DNA of 64,000 bases from positions 93,501 through 157,500 of the forward strand of contig JACEEZ010011991.1 in NCBI GenBank assembly GCA_016584305.1. Direction: 5' to 3'. Position 1 is the stretch's first letter; the number at the start of each line of letters is the position of its first letter. The position numbers and the translations under genes are program-made. Below the pieces are notes generated by a model. It saw nothing but the letters and a program-made list of their open reading frames with translations. It had not been told where the DNA came from and did not search any database. Of this stretch, positions 34,601 through 47,300 are shown piece after piece. The DNA is from Chionoecetes opilio (lineage: Eukaryota > Arthropoda > Malacostraca > Decapoda > Majidae).

Positions 34601-37600
34601 ACCTGGCCCAGTCCGGCGAGGCTGTCCCGCTTGTCTGTGATGGCCATCCAGCAAGGTCCGGAGAAGTCTGCCCACACCTCCTGGCCATAGCTGTGTATAC
34701 AAGGGACAACCAGGTGACTCAACCCTTCCAGTGGGTGACTTACGGCTATCAATCATGACTTACGGCTATGAATCATGACTTACGGCTATGAATCATGACT
34801 TACGGCTATGAATCATGACTTATGGCTATGAATCATGACTTACGGCTATGAATCATGACTTACGGCTATGAATCATGACTTACGGCTATGAATCATGACT
34901 TACGGCTATGAATCATGACTTACGGCTATGAATCATGACTGACGGCTATGAATCATGACTTACGGCTATGAATCATGACTTACGGCTATGAATCATGACT
35001 GACGGCTATCAATCATGACTTACGGCTATGAATCATGACTTACGGCTATGAATCATGACTTACGGCTATGAATCATGACTTACGGCTATGAATCATGACT
35101 TACGGCTATGAATCATGACTTACGGCTATGAATCATGACTTACGGCTATGAATCATGACTTACGGCTATGAATCATGACTTACGGCTATCAATCATGACT
35201 TACGGCTATGAATCATGACTTACGGCTATGAATCATGACTTACGGCTATGAATCATGACTTACGGCTATGAATCATGACTTACGGCTATGAATCATGACT
35301 TACGGCTATGAATCATGACTTACGGCTATGAATCATGACTTACGGCTATGAATCATGACTTACGGCTATCAATCGATGACTTACGGCTATGAATCATGAC
35401 TTACGGCTATGAATCATGACTTACGGCTATGAATCATGACTTACGGCTATGAATCATGACTTACGGCTATGAATCATGACTTACGGCTATGAATCATGAT
35501 TACGGCTATGAATCATGACTTACGGCTATGAATCATGACTTACGGCTATGAATCATGACTTACGGCTATGAATCATGACTTACGGCTATGAATCATGACT
35601 TACGGCTATGAATCATGACTTACGGCTATGAATCATGACTTACGGCTATGAATCATGACTGACGGCTATGAATCATGACTTACGGCTATGAATCATGACT
35701 AAAACTGTCTTTCTACCCCTAACCCCTTCACGCCCAGATCTTTTCTTTGCTATGTAAAATTGTCTGTTGTCAGCCATACAATTACGAAAAGTTACTGAAT
35801 ATACCAAATTAGTTAGTGGACAAGGATACTAAACAGGTCATAGCTATAAAATATTGCTTATAGTCACTAAAAATTGTCTAATGGTACCCAAATTACAATG
35901 GAAATTGCGTTCTGGGCCTCAAGGGGTTAAGAATCTATGAAGTTTGAAAATACATTAAAAACATTAGAATAATACATATGCAATAGATGTTATCAGCATG
36001 ATCACCAAACTAACGACCTCAAAATAAGAAAATTGATGTTCTTCTTATTTAAGACTCTCTAGAAAGTCAACAAGCGAATTGCCTTGAACATCCTGATGTA
36101 CTTAAAAATTTGGTTGTCATGATTTTTACATTTGGGCGGTAGCCATTACCCAAGAAATTACCCATTCATTTTGCATTACCCAAGAAATTACCCATTCATT
36201 TTGCATTACCCAAGAAATTACCCATTAATTTTGCATTACCCAAGAAATTACCCATTCATTTTGCATTACCCGAGAAATTACCCATTCATTTTGCATTACC
36301 CAAGAAATTACCCATTCATTTTGCATTACCCAAGAAATTACCCATTCATTTTGCATTGCCCAAGAAATTACCCATTCATTTTGCATTACCCAAGAAATTA
36401 CCCATTCATTTTGCATTACCCAAGAAATTACCCATTCATTTTGCATTACCCAAGAAATTACCCATTCATTTTGCATTACCCGAGAAATTACCCATTCATT
36501 TTGCATTACCCGAGAAATTACCCATTCATTTTGCATTACCCGAGAAATTACCCATTAATTTTGCATTACCCAAGAAATTACCCATTCATTTTGCATTACC
36601 CAAGAAATTACCCATTCATTTTGCATTACCCAAGAAATTACCCATTCATTTTGCATTACCCAAGAAATTACCCATTCATTTTGCATTACCCAAGAAATTA
36701 CCCATTCATTTTGCATTACCCAAGAAATTACCCATTCATTTTGCATTACCCAAGAAATTACCCATTCATTTTGCATTACCCAAGAAATTACCCATTCATT
36801 TTGCATTACCCGAGAAATTTCCGGCCACCCGAAAAGCGTCACTGTACCTCTCGAATGCCTGCGGAAGTCCTTCAAAGTATGGCTGGAGGACTTGGAAGGT
36901 GCTGCTAAAATAGTCCACCACTGTCTCCTTGAGTGTGCTGAAGTAGCCTGCTGTCGCCTCCAAGACCACCATCACCTGGTTGTTAAAAGCTTCACCCAAC
37001 CTGAAAAAAACTAAGAATGACAGACTGACACATGAATGACAGACTCCGCACTAACTACCTGTCTACCGAGTCCATTCCAATCATTGACCACCCTATTTGT
37101 GAACCTATTTTTCCCTATTTCCTTTTTATATCTACGCTTTTCCAGCTTGAATCCGTTACTTCTTGTGCTACCCTGAGGACAGACTGAGGCTTTCATAAAC
37201 ACACCCCACTGTAGACTTAGCAGCATTATCCTAACCTTCAATTATTATTATTATTATTTTTACATCACAAAGGACTGGCCACCTACAAATATATATATAA
37301 AATAGCTGTATAAAACTGTATTAATTGTATTATTAAGTAAGTAAGTAAGTATCAACCCCTTCACGCCCAGATCTTTCCTTCGCTAAAAAAAATTGTCTGT
37401 TGTTAGCCATAAAATTACGATAAGTCACTGAATATACCAAATGAGTTAGTGGACAAGGATACTAAACAGGTCATAGCTATAAAATATTGCTTATAGTCAC
37501 TTAAAATCGTCTTAGGGTACCCAAATTACAATGGAAATTACGTTCTGGGCCTCAAGGGGTTAAAGTAAATGGTATTCTTATTCTTATTACGTAAATCAGA

Positions 37601-38077
37601 CCATTTTTTTTGCTTTAATGCTTCAGTTCATTTATTCCGGCTTGTATAATAGGTTTTTTTATATTTTTTACTGTATGCCGTATGTGAAAAAAATTATTAT
37701 TATTATTATTATCATTACAACACCATTACACCATCAAAACACCATATATAGTATTATCAACATCATATTATCATCCTAAAAAGGGGTTAAACTGTATACA
37801 ACTATTGAAGGCAGGGCAGACCAGCAGGCCCCTGGCATTACATCACTAACTGAAGTGCATTCCTTCGTCTATAGATTATGGTGTTGTTTTTCTTGTATGC
37901 CTTCGGGTGAGAATGAAATTACAGTAAAACCTCTCATATTGGGACTAATTGGGCCAAGGAGTGGTCCGAGTAATGCAAGGATCCGAATAATGGGGAGATT
38001 GTATATGGGGTAAAAAAACAAAAAACAAAAACAAAAAATCTAGGTGTATATAATGTATAGCTAAGAAATTTCGACCC

Positions 38078-38112
<35 letters not shown>

Positions 38113-38150
38113 ATAGGTGTAATGTATAGCTAGAAAATTTCGACCCCTTG

Positions 38151-38181
<31 letters not shown>

Positions 38182-38253
38182 GGAGAAGGTCCGAATAATG
38201 TCAAAGTCCGAATAATGATTGTCCGAATACGAGAGGTTTTACTGTATTATTAC

Positions 38254-38314
<61 letters not shown>

Positions 38315-41300
38315 CTGTGAGCCAGTGGAGGAGGCTTGTGAGGGAGTCTGCTGCCCCTTGGCCCGCCGTGTCCCACCACCCCGCCACTCTGTCCCTCACG
38401 GCAGCGTCCAGGTGGGAGGACACAGCCAGCAGGGAGGCCCACCCATCAAGGCCCCATTGCAAGGCTGCTTCTACCCACTGCTGGATAGAGTCTTTCAAAG
38501 CAGCCAAGTAACTCTTTGCTTCTTCATACCTGGTTATAAGAACATAAGAACATAAGAACATAGAAACATAAGCCAAGTAACTCTTTGCTTCTTCATACCT
38601 GGTTATAAGAACATAAGAACATACATAAGAAAATAAGGAAGCTACAAGAGGCTGGGAGACCTACACGTGGTAGTTCAGAAGAGAAGTAGAGAAGCTACAA
38701 TGAGTACTTACATTCTGATGCTGTAGTCTCTCACTGCTTCATAAACTGGTACCAGAACATTCTCCCATAGAGTGATGACGTCTTCAGCAATGCCTTGATG
38801 AGTATCTTCCACGTCCTTCAAGAAATAATCCCAGTTGCCTGCTTCTCTTTGCCACACTGCTTGCAGGGTGTCATTATTCACCAAGGCCTTCAGTGCGGCG
38901 GGACCTTCGGTTGCTGCCCACTGCTGGACACTCTGCGCGGCGGCCACCACATCCCTCTGCCACGCAGCCAGGACTTCCACGGCCGGGGAAAACATGCGAC
39001 CCCAGTCTTGGTAGTCTTGGTAGTCCAGCGAGGGATCAAAGTGTAGGTAAGCCTGGAGGACGTGCGGCGAGGTGAGCGTGACGCCGAGTGCCGCGTCTCT
39101 GTGCCATTGCCCAAAGGTGGTGTGGTCCAGGGTGGCCCCGGCCTCCACGGGACTGTGCAGGCCCAGCCTCACTCTGGCCTCTTCATACACCTGGCCCTCC
39201 TTGGCCACACTGCTGTACACCAGCAGCTGTGGCACGTGTCTCTTGAGCACAGCGGCCAGCTTCCAGGCGTTGCCCGGCGGCACACACTGGCCCTCCAGGC
39301 TGAGGGCCGCCTCCTCTGGCCGGCTGTCCAGGGCCCCCCGCCACGTGCGGCCCCAGGCCTCCCGGGGGCCCGCCACGGTCACGGTCACGGCCCGCCCGCT
39401 GCCCTCGCTCTCCAGCGAGGCCGACAGGTTGAGCCGCTGCCAGGCTTGTGAGGCCAGGCTGTAGTACTGGAGGCTACACACAGCCTCAGGGGTAGGCTCC
39501 CGCCTCAGCTGGGTGTCCACAAGCAGGCTCAAGTTGGAGAGTGGCTGGGAGAGGCTCAGGCTCACACTCTGCCTCCCATCACGCCGGGCCGGCTCAACCT
39601 TCACCCCGGCCACCACAACACTCTCAGGAGAGTTGCCGTCCACAAGTTCTGCCCAGCCCTGCAGGGAAGAGTCTGGCCACCTAGTGCTGTTGGCCACCAA
39701 GCTGATGGCCTGGATGTCCGGGTGACTCAACACGGCACTCAGATATTTCTTGCCATTTCCAAGGAAGCCTTTATCGTCATAGTTCATAGTCAATGTTATG
39801 GGTGGCATCTGCTCATCTTTTTTGTTCCATGTGAAGTTTGAGGTCAGGTCCATGGACGTGATGGTGGCTGTGGCCAGGGTGTGGTGGTGCAGCGTGGTGT
39901 TGTGAAGCAGCAGCTGCACGTCACTGCTGTACCGCCGGCTGAGGAGACCCGGGTCACTGAGCAACAGTGTTTTGTAACCCAGCTGGTTCTTATTCAGAGC
40001 AAACACCAGGCTGTTGTTGAAGTGGTGTGGATTTACGGACAGCGTGCCTGCAATGTTGACCCGATATTGGCCGGCGTGACCCAGCAGAGAGAGGTGGTGA
40101 CCCCCGGCCAACTCCTGCTTGTGTGCTTGTAGTCCGTACACACTGAAGGCCTCTGCATCAACGTCAGCATCAGCCGCGGGGAGGCCGAGCTCAAAGCGAT
40201 AGTCATCCCTCAAAGCCGCACACTCCAGGTTGAGGTGAAGATAGCCCGGTAAGAACTTGGGAGTGACCAGGGTGAGGACCTTGTCGGTGCCCCAGGCCAG
40301 GTGCACCTTCAGCCACTCCTCCTGGGTGTCTCTTGCCACAAAGAATACTCTCTCTGTCACTTCATAAAAGAATTTTGCTTGTAATGAATGACGCTCAGTT
40401 CGTTCCTTTGGTTCAGTCACAAGGTTGTATTTGACGGTGACTCGCTTGTGTCCGATGTATGTCAGGTGGAAAAGGGATCTCGCCGTGTAGTCATTCCAGC
40501 GAATGACCGTCGCTACCTGCGCTCCACTGGTCAGAGCTTCTGCTTCTGATGACAGAGTGAAGCCAATCTTACCTATTCTGGCCTCAATGTCTTGCTTGAC
40601 ATGAAACACATACTTCAGCGAGACAATTTCAAATTCTTCATAAGGTAGATAAAAACTGATGGTGAAGTCACTGTCAGACATACTTTGGAAATTCAAATTC
40701 ACATCAACTCCGACTTTCCTTCCGGGATACTCCAGCAGAGCCTTGGTGTGGCTGCCACTCTTATGCCGGGGAGTGAACAGCGAGAACCTCTCGTAGCCCT
40801 CGTAGGAAGTCTTCACCACAACATCGGCGCTGTAGCCAAATAATCCATCGGGTTGAAGGCCGGCACTAACCTTAATTGCTTCCCCGTGCGCAATGTATTC
40901 TGCCGCTGCCGACGACACTCGCCTCTCCGGGACTGACCACAGGGCGTAGAAAGAGATCACCTCACAGGAGACAAAGGTGCTCTTGAGTCTAAAGCCAATC
41001 CGGGGCTCACTCACATCAAAAAAGCTTCCCGATGCAAATAGGGAAAATTCATCATAGCCCAATTTTGTCTTCAGTAAAGCCATTTTATTCTTGATGTCAC
41101 TCTCTATATAGAACCTAAAGTTTGGTACCCTGATGTCCAGGCTTTGCTGACCACTTAGCTGGTGTGTGTTGACCACTGTGACGGAAAGTTTCTCAGAGAG
41201 CATGTGGGAACTCAGGAACCCAGACAAGTATCTTCCCCACTCAGCATCATAATAGCGCAAATGAACACTGTTTTCCCATTCGTCTAATAAAAGATCCATT

Positions 41301-44300
41301 GAAAAGTCAAAATCAGTTCTGGAAGGATCCTCAAAGACTTTCAGCGACAGGGTAAATATGTCTTGGTTGTTGAATCTGAGCATGGCGCGCGAGTCCACGT
41401 TGTCGTCCGGATCACTCTCCCAACTTGCCTCGAGTTCAACCTCTTGGTCGTCGGCTTGAAGTTTGCCCATCAGAGTCATGTTAGGCAAGTCGAAAGGATA
41501 GCTGATCTCTCCGGTAAAGATGATTTCATGTGCAGGGAGGAGTGGAGACTTTAGCACCAGTTCTATAGCAGCGCTTGTGGTGTCGACATGAAGCTCAAGG
41601 GAATGTTGGTCCTCCAAAGCCTCCGCACTGACAGTCACGTGCACGTCTCTCCTCCACTGAGCATTGGCCTTCACAGAAAAGTTGCTCACCCAATTGGAAG
41701 TCAACTGGAGTATTGTTTTGAAAGTTTTCTGTGATTCATCAAACTTATATTCTCCTTTAAAAAGTATGTCTTGATCCCCAAATGCCGCACTAAATGCCAT
41801 CTTTCCATTGTAGTTATCAAGAAGGGAGAATCTGAAGGTGAATCTGAAGACTTCCTCTGCTATGTACTCATCCACTGTGTAGGTCAGCTCTGCCGTGACC
41901 CGGATGTCCTCAAGGTCAAATTCCTCCGGCCAGGTTACGACGAGGGAATGTTCGGGGACGCGGGGGAGGGTCAAGGAGGCGGTGAGGGAGGTCGGCGCCA
42001 GCAACACCCGGCCATCAGCTTCCAGGGCCGGGGCGCGGAACACAAGCTTCTGAGGCAGGAACAGGTCGCGACGGGTCCCGGACGCGTACTCCATGGCTAC
42101 AAACTCTTCTCCGTTTTGGGTCACCCGGAAATCGAATCCAATAGCAGTATGTAGAATTTTTAATAACATAATATATGTTGGTAAACGTTCACCTTCAAAT
42201 TTCATATTGACCAGTGTATTTATAGTGCCTGACTCTACGGTTGCCTGTGTCTTGTACGTGTGTGGCGCCTCCCCGACCTGCTTCACGGAGGTCATAAGCG
42301 TGGTGTCAAGGCGGAACGGCGACCTGTCTTCATACGTAACACTCAAGCTCACCACCACAGACTCCAAGCCTAATTCTGGGGCTTCTAACTCAAACCTTGC
42401 ACTGGTCTCTTTGCCCGGGACAGACACTTTGAGATCGAGGTTGACGTCAAAAATCTTTGCTACGAAGGAGAATCCCTGATCGTATTTCACCTCGGCAGTT
42501 ATTAACTCTTCGTCATGAACCACCTCCAACGTGGATCTGAAGGTGTTCGCGTCAGGCTCTACGTCGTACTTCAAGGAGACAACGAGTGGCTCAGACTTGC
42601 CGGCGATCATAATAGTAACACTCGTCTCTACTTTCTGCCATGCGTTCTCGGACTTCAGTGCCCAGCCAAAGTCGCTGAGCAGGGGAATGTCAGCGCGGAA
42701 CTCTGCCCCGTCACCAGAGTACATCCCCTCAATGACATTCATCACTTCATTGATTTTAAACTTCAGAGAAATTTTGTTGTTCCCAAACTGCAGTGATGCC
42801 TTGAGTGATTCTAGGTTTCTAAATGGAGTCTGTAGTTCCAGTGAAAGTCTCATGCTATCGTCTCTTTGGGAATATTCAATCTTGGCATGGCCGACAGTGA
42901 GGGAGTCTACGCTGTAGCTGGTCAAGAGTTTCACATTTGTCCCCAGAAGAACAAGAGATACTTCTGCCTCGTGTTTGTCCAGCTGCACGGCGCTGGATAA
43001 TGTCAGCTGTTCACCCTCAGTCTTCAGAGAGGTGGTGAACAAGCCAGCTGTGAAGGGAACCCAAGGAGTCTGGAAACTCACTTCAGCTTGCCATTTCTCA
43101 ACCTCAATTTGTACAGCAATCTTCTGTTCTTCCGACCACATCAGCTCAAACTCAGCTCCAACCTTTTCATTATCTAACTTTGCAGAAAGGGTGAGTGATA
43201 ACATTTCAAAGTTCACAATAGGGGTCTCAATTAAGCAATTTATTGATAATGGGCTGAACTGATAATCCCAAACTGCTTTCCACGTGTCATCATTATGCTG
43301 GGCGGACAACTCTAGCTGGCCCGGTTCCAGCCTCACTGTAGCCGCCACTTTCTTGAGGGACGGGAAGGAGGACATGAGTGTACATTCCACATTGACATTG
43401 GCTTGCTGCAGCTTGGCGATGGCGGTCACCTCAAGCCTCTCCGACCACTCCATAAAGGCCGTGCAATTGAAGCCGACGAGATCCTCAATGAAGAACTCAC
43501 CGTGGAAACCCAGATGGAGTTGAGGCAGACTTTTGAGTGGCGTCTCTGCCTTGAGATCAATCTTGGCCTTGTTATTGTTCCGCAGGCCCGTCACATTCAC
43601 TTGGAAATCATCTTCCCACTTAAGAGTAACCTGGGCAAGTGTTTTAGCAGCCTTCATCCTCCCCATGAAGAAGTCCGTGAGGTCATACTCGGCCTGCATG
43701 ACTATCGGGTTGTCAGCATCACTTGAAGACTCAAAACGGACGTCAAAGCTGGACTGAAGTCTTCTGAAGTTGGCTCTTCCGGACATGCTGTAGGTGTCGT
43801 CTCCCACTTTGGCTTGAGCGTGCACTTTGTTGCCGGAGTATATGACCTGCAGGGTGGAGGGCGGCAGCAGGGAGGACGTGAGACTCAGCTTCAAGACGTG
43901 ATTCTGCCGCTGGGAAAAACTGGCCTGCAGCTCGATCGGCTCGACGCCAAACCCACTGAACCTGATCAGCAACAAATGTTTTCTGCCTTTCTGCAAGAGC
44001 TGCGTTGTTATGTTCATGGAGTAATATTTCGTCCAGTATAAATGTACCTTTGTTTGACGGTTGTCCACACTCACGGCGAGCACTTCATTGGTGTCGTACA
44101 TGCTGTTCAGTTTTAACTTGTACACGTCAAAGTATAAATCTGTGTACAGCTTTTTGTAGCCCGGCAGCTTTGCAACGAGTGACACGGCATGTCCGTCGCC
44201 GCTGGGCCCGACGTGAGCCTCCAGGGAGCCTCGCATCCCAAGCACCTCAAACATGCCCTGGAATTTCAGCAGCAGCTTTTCACCCTTAGTGTCGAGCGAA

Positions 44301-47300
44301 GACTTCATGACGAGGCCGTTGTTGTTCATTCTGGCAGCGAGAGACACGTCATAGTTGTTGTTCCCCGGCACTTGGTAGGAGAGGTTTACTATGAACTGTG
44401 ACAATTCTTTCAAGGAAGTTGTTATATGACAGTCAAAATCAGCAGAAGATATTGTGGTCTCTAAAGACATCTTCAGCTTTCCTGAGTGTTCTCCTAGATT
44501 CAAGAAACCCTTCAGGTTGAGTGAGTCTGGAACCAGTGACCAGCCTAACTGAGCACTCCCGGACCTCACGAAGGGGGAAGTGAAGAGCATCTGCACGGAG
44601 CCAACCCGCCAGTCAGAAGAAAGGTCAAACTTGTGTTCCAGAGTAGTGTCTTCCACCTTTACCACAACAGTTGCACCGTACGAATCCAAAAAGTTGTATG
44701 CCACACTCACATCAAAGGTTGAAATGCCTTCCACGGGGATATTGCCAGTCAGCGTTAACGTGGCGGCATTCCTCCTGAAATCAGAATTCAGCTGTATTTT
44801 GAAGCTGTCCAGGCCGTGTTGGTAGTAGAGCAGCAGTTTTGGGTCGCGCAGCTGGTACGTGGCGTGCAGGTGGTGCGGCGAGGTTAAGGGAGACGCCAGT
44901 AGCATGTTGAGCTTCACATTCTGCCATGGATAGGAGGCGCCATCACTCATGGTGTCCAGAGTCATGCTGAAGGATAACACCTCCTGCTGCTTCACGTCCA
45001 GGGTGGCCTGAGCGTAGTACTGCCAGTTCCGGTAACCCACTTCCCAGGACCCGTCAATCATCTCGCCGCCAGGAATGTTAGATCGGACTTCAAAGTTTCC
45101 GGCTGACACTGGCGTTGTTGTTCCCTTAAAGACCCATGTTGTCTCTACCTTCAAGTCCCCAAACTGTCCTTCTAGTCTAAGAGCATCCTTGAAATCATAA
45201 GCTAGACTGTACGTTGTAATGTTACCGTCTTGATTTATCATAAGGCCCACACGTCCAGTCTGAAGATGTGGTCCGGTGTTCAGCCACATTTCAGTTTTCC
45301 AGTCCGGGAATATCCATAACAGCTTCACTACACCTGGTTCAGCGACATGCAAAGGTATCGTCATGTCTAGATTAATCTCTCCCAGTTGTAACAGTGACAG
45401 GTGAACAGTTGCAGAGATGGCTATGGTATCATCTGTCAAGAGCAACGATCCTTCTGCCCCGAGCTGACCGTGAGGGCTGTGAAACATGGCTGAGACTGTT
45501 CCATCGTGGGTGTATTCTAAGACAATACTGATAGCCTCTCCGTCCATCTCAGGCACATATAACACTGCTTCCATCTGATGACCGCTTGGAGGTGCACTGT
45601 ATCTGAAGGCACTCATGTAATCCTCCCCCGAAGACGTCCCATTGAGGAGCAACTGATACGTCGAGTTATCAGCATCATACTTAGCTTCAGCCACATAGGT
45701 TTCCTCATACACCACCATACTTAACTTACCTTGGTACATGCCACCTGAGGTTTCATTAGGCTGGACATAACTTAGGCTGAACAATTCGTAACCCTTGAAA
45801 GGCAGGGTAATATTCATGCTTCCCTGGGCGCCCGCGTCGGTGGTTCTCCTGATGCCGATTACTTGGTATTCGATGTCGTCTTGTGTTATCATGGCCTTCA
45901 AGTTCTCTATGCCATCCTCATCTGTGTGACTCACTTCTAAATGGTACTTATGGAAGGTGTGGAGACTGGAGGTGAGGTCAGATTTGACAGTCAGGATTCC
46001 CTTGTCTTGCAGGACACTTAGATCTCCCTTGGCATCCCCACTCGGTGTCAAAATCTTGAAGCTTAAGTCTTTGAGCTCTTCATAGAAACTGTAGGTTCCT
46101 GATATGTTGAGGTGAGTAAATATTGTATTCGTGGTGATACTCAGCTCAGCCTCAGCTTCTTCGTTCCCAAGGGAGACCTCACCGCCTATGTTAGCACTCA
46201 GTTCATAATTAAATAGCGAGCTGGTGATGCTGCCGTTGAATTTTAGCGGCATCTCTTCTATGTCGAAGTTAGCCTTGATGACGAAGGACTGTGCTAGTAG
46301 TGGTAAGTCTAACGTCAGCTCTGCCTTGGAATCATCCCACAGGAGCTCCAATGTGAAGTACGTCTCATTGGATGGCGGGTGATATGCATGCAGCTTCAGG
46401 GCGTATTGGTCAGTCAGGTCAGAGGTCAATAGCACACCCAAGGCTTGCTGGGGGTACACCTCTGTCTCAATACGAAGGTCATTGGCCTCCAATGTTAAGG
46501 TGCCAGTGGCGTTTAACTTAAAAAGGGGTGTAGAATGATTTATTGAGTTTAATTCAAGCAAAAGCCCAACTGGATTTGCTTTAACGTTATACTGCAACTT
46601 GAAGTCAAAGAATGATTCCTCACCACACGGCAAGTCCAAGTTCATGTTCAGTGATCCACGCAGGAAAGTTCTGTCCAGGTCGCTCGTCATGTTCCAGCAG
46701 AACTGAGGCGCTTCCATAACGATTTCAAAGGCGTAACTTTCACCGATTTGAGTTTTCACCGTTACATTGAAGGAATCCAGGAATGAGAGCGGCGTTCTGA
46801 GCTTCAGGTACGATTCCGAGAGACTAAGTTTAACATTTCCTTCGATCCAGTTAGCATTCTCATTCAAGCCAATCTTCACATTATAAATAAAGCCGCGCGG
46901 ACCGTAGCTAAACTCCACGGCAATCTCGGACTCAAACACTACCAGTATACTGTTGTCCACCTTCACGTCCACTCGGAAGGACCGGCGGGGCTGCACCGTC
47001 CGCAGTCGCAGGTTGACGTGGAACTGTTCATCGTTGACTTTCAGCTTGGCAGTGACGGCCAGATCTCGCTTCAGCTGCGCTATCACTTTGGCGCTCACTT
47101 TAGCAATGAGAGCAATGTCGGATTTCATGTTCATAATAAAAAGCATCTTGGCTCTCTTGACTATGAAGTTAATGTTGCCTTTCAGTATCTGCCACTTGGA
47201 GTCATCGTCCTGTAATTGATGGGCGTCGACCGTCAGTGCCTTGCTGGTGAGGCCGACGGAGAGGACGTACTTCGTGGTGTCCCCCGGGGCCAGGATTCCC

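Noticed and set aside
34479..34709. Longer - strand frame MARRCGQTSPDLAG over exon 34603-34690
   Set aside because: It is out of phase with both neighbouring exons; the YGQEVWADFSGPCW frame keeps phase.
36132..36913. 258-codon frame with HYPRNYPFIL decapeptide repeats
   Set aside because: It is the 30-bp minisatellite read in frame; frames on both strands are equally open, so it is not evidence for a repeat protein.
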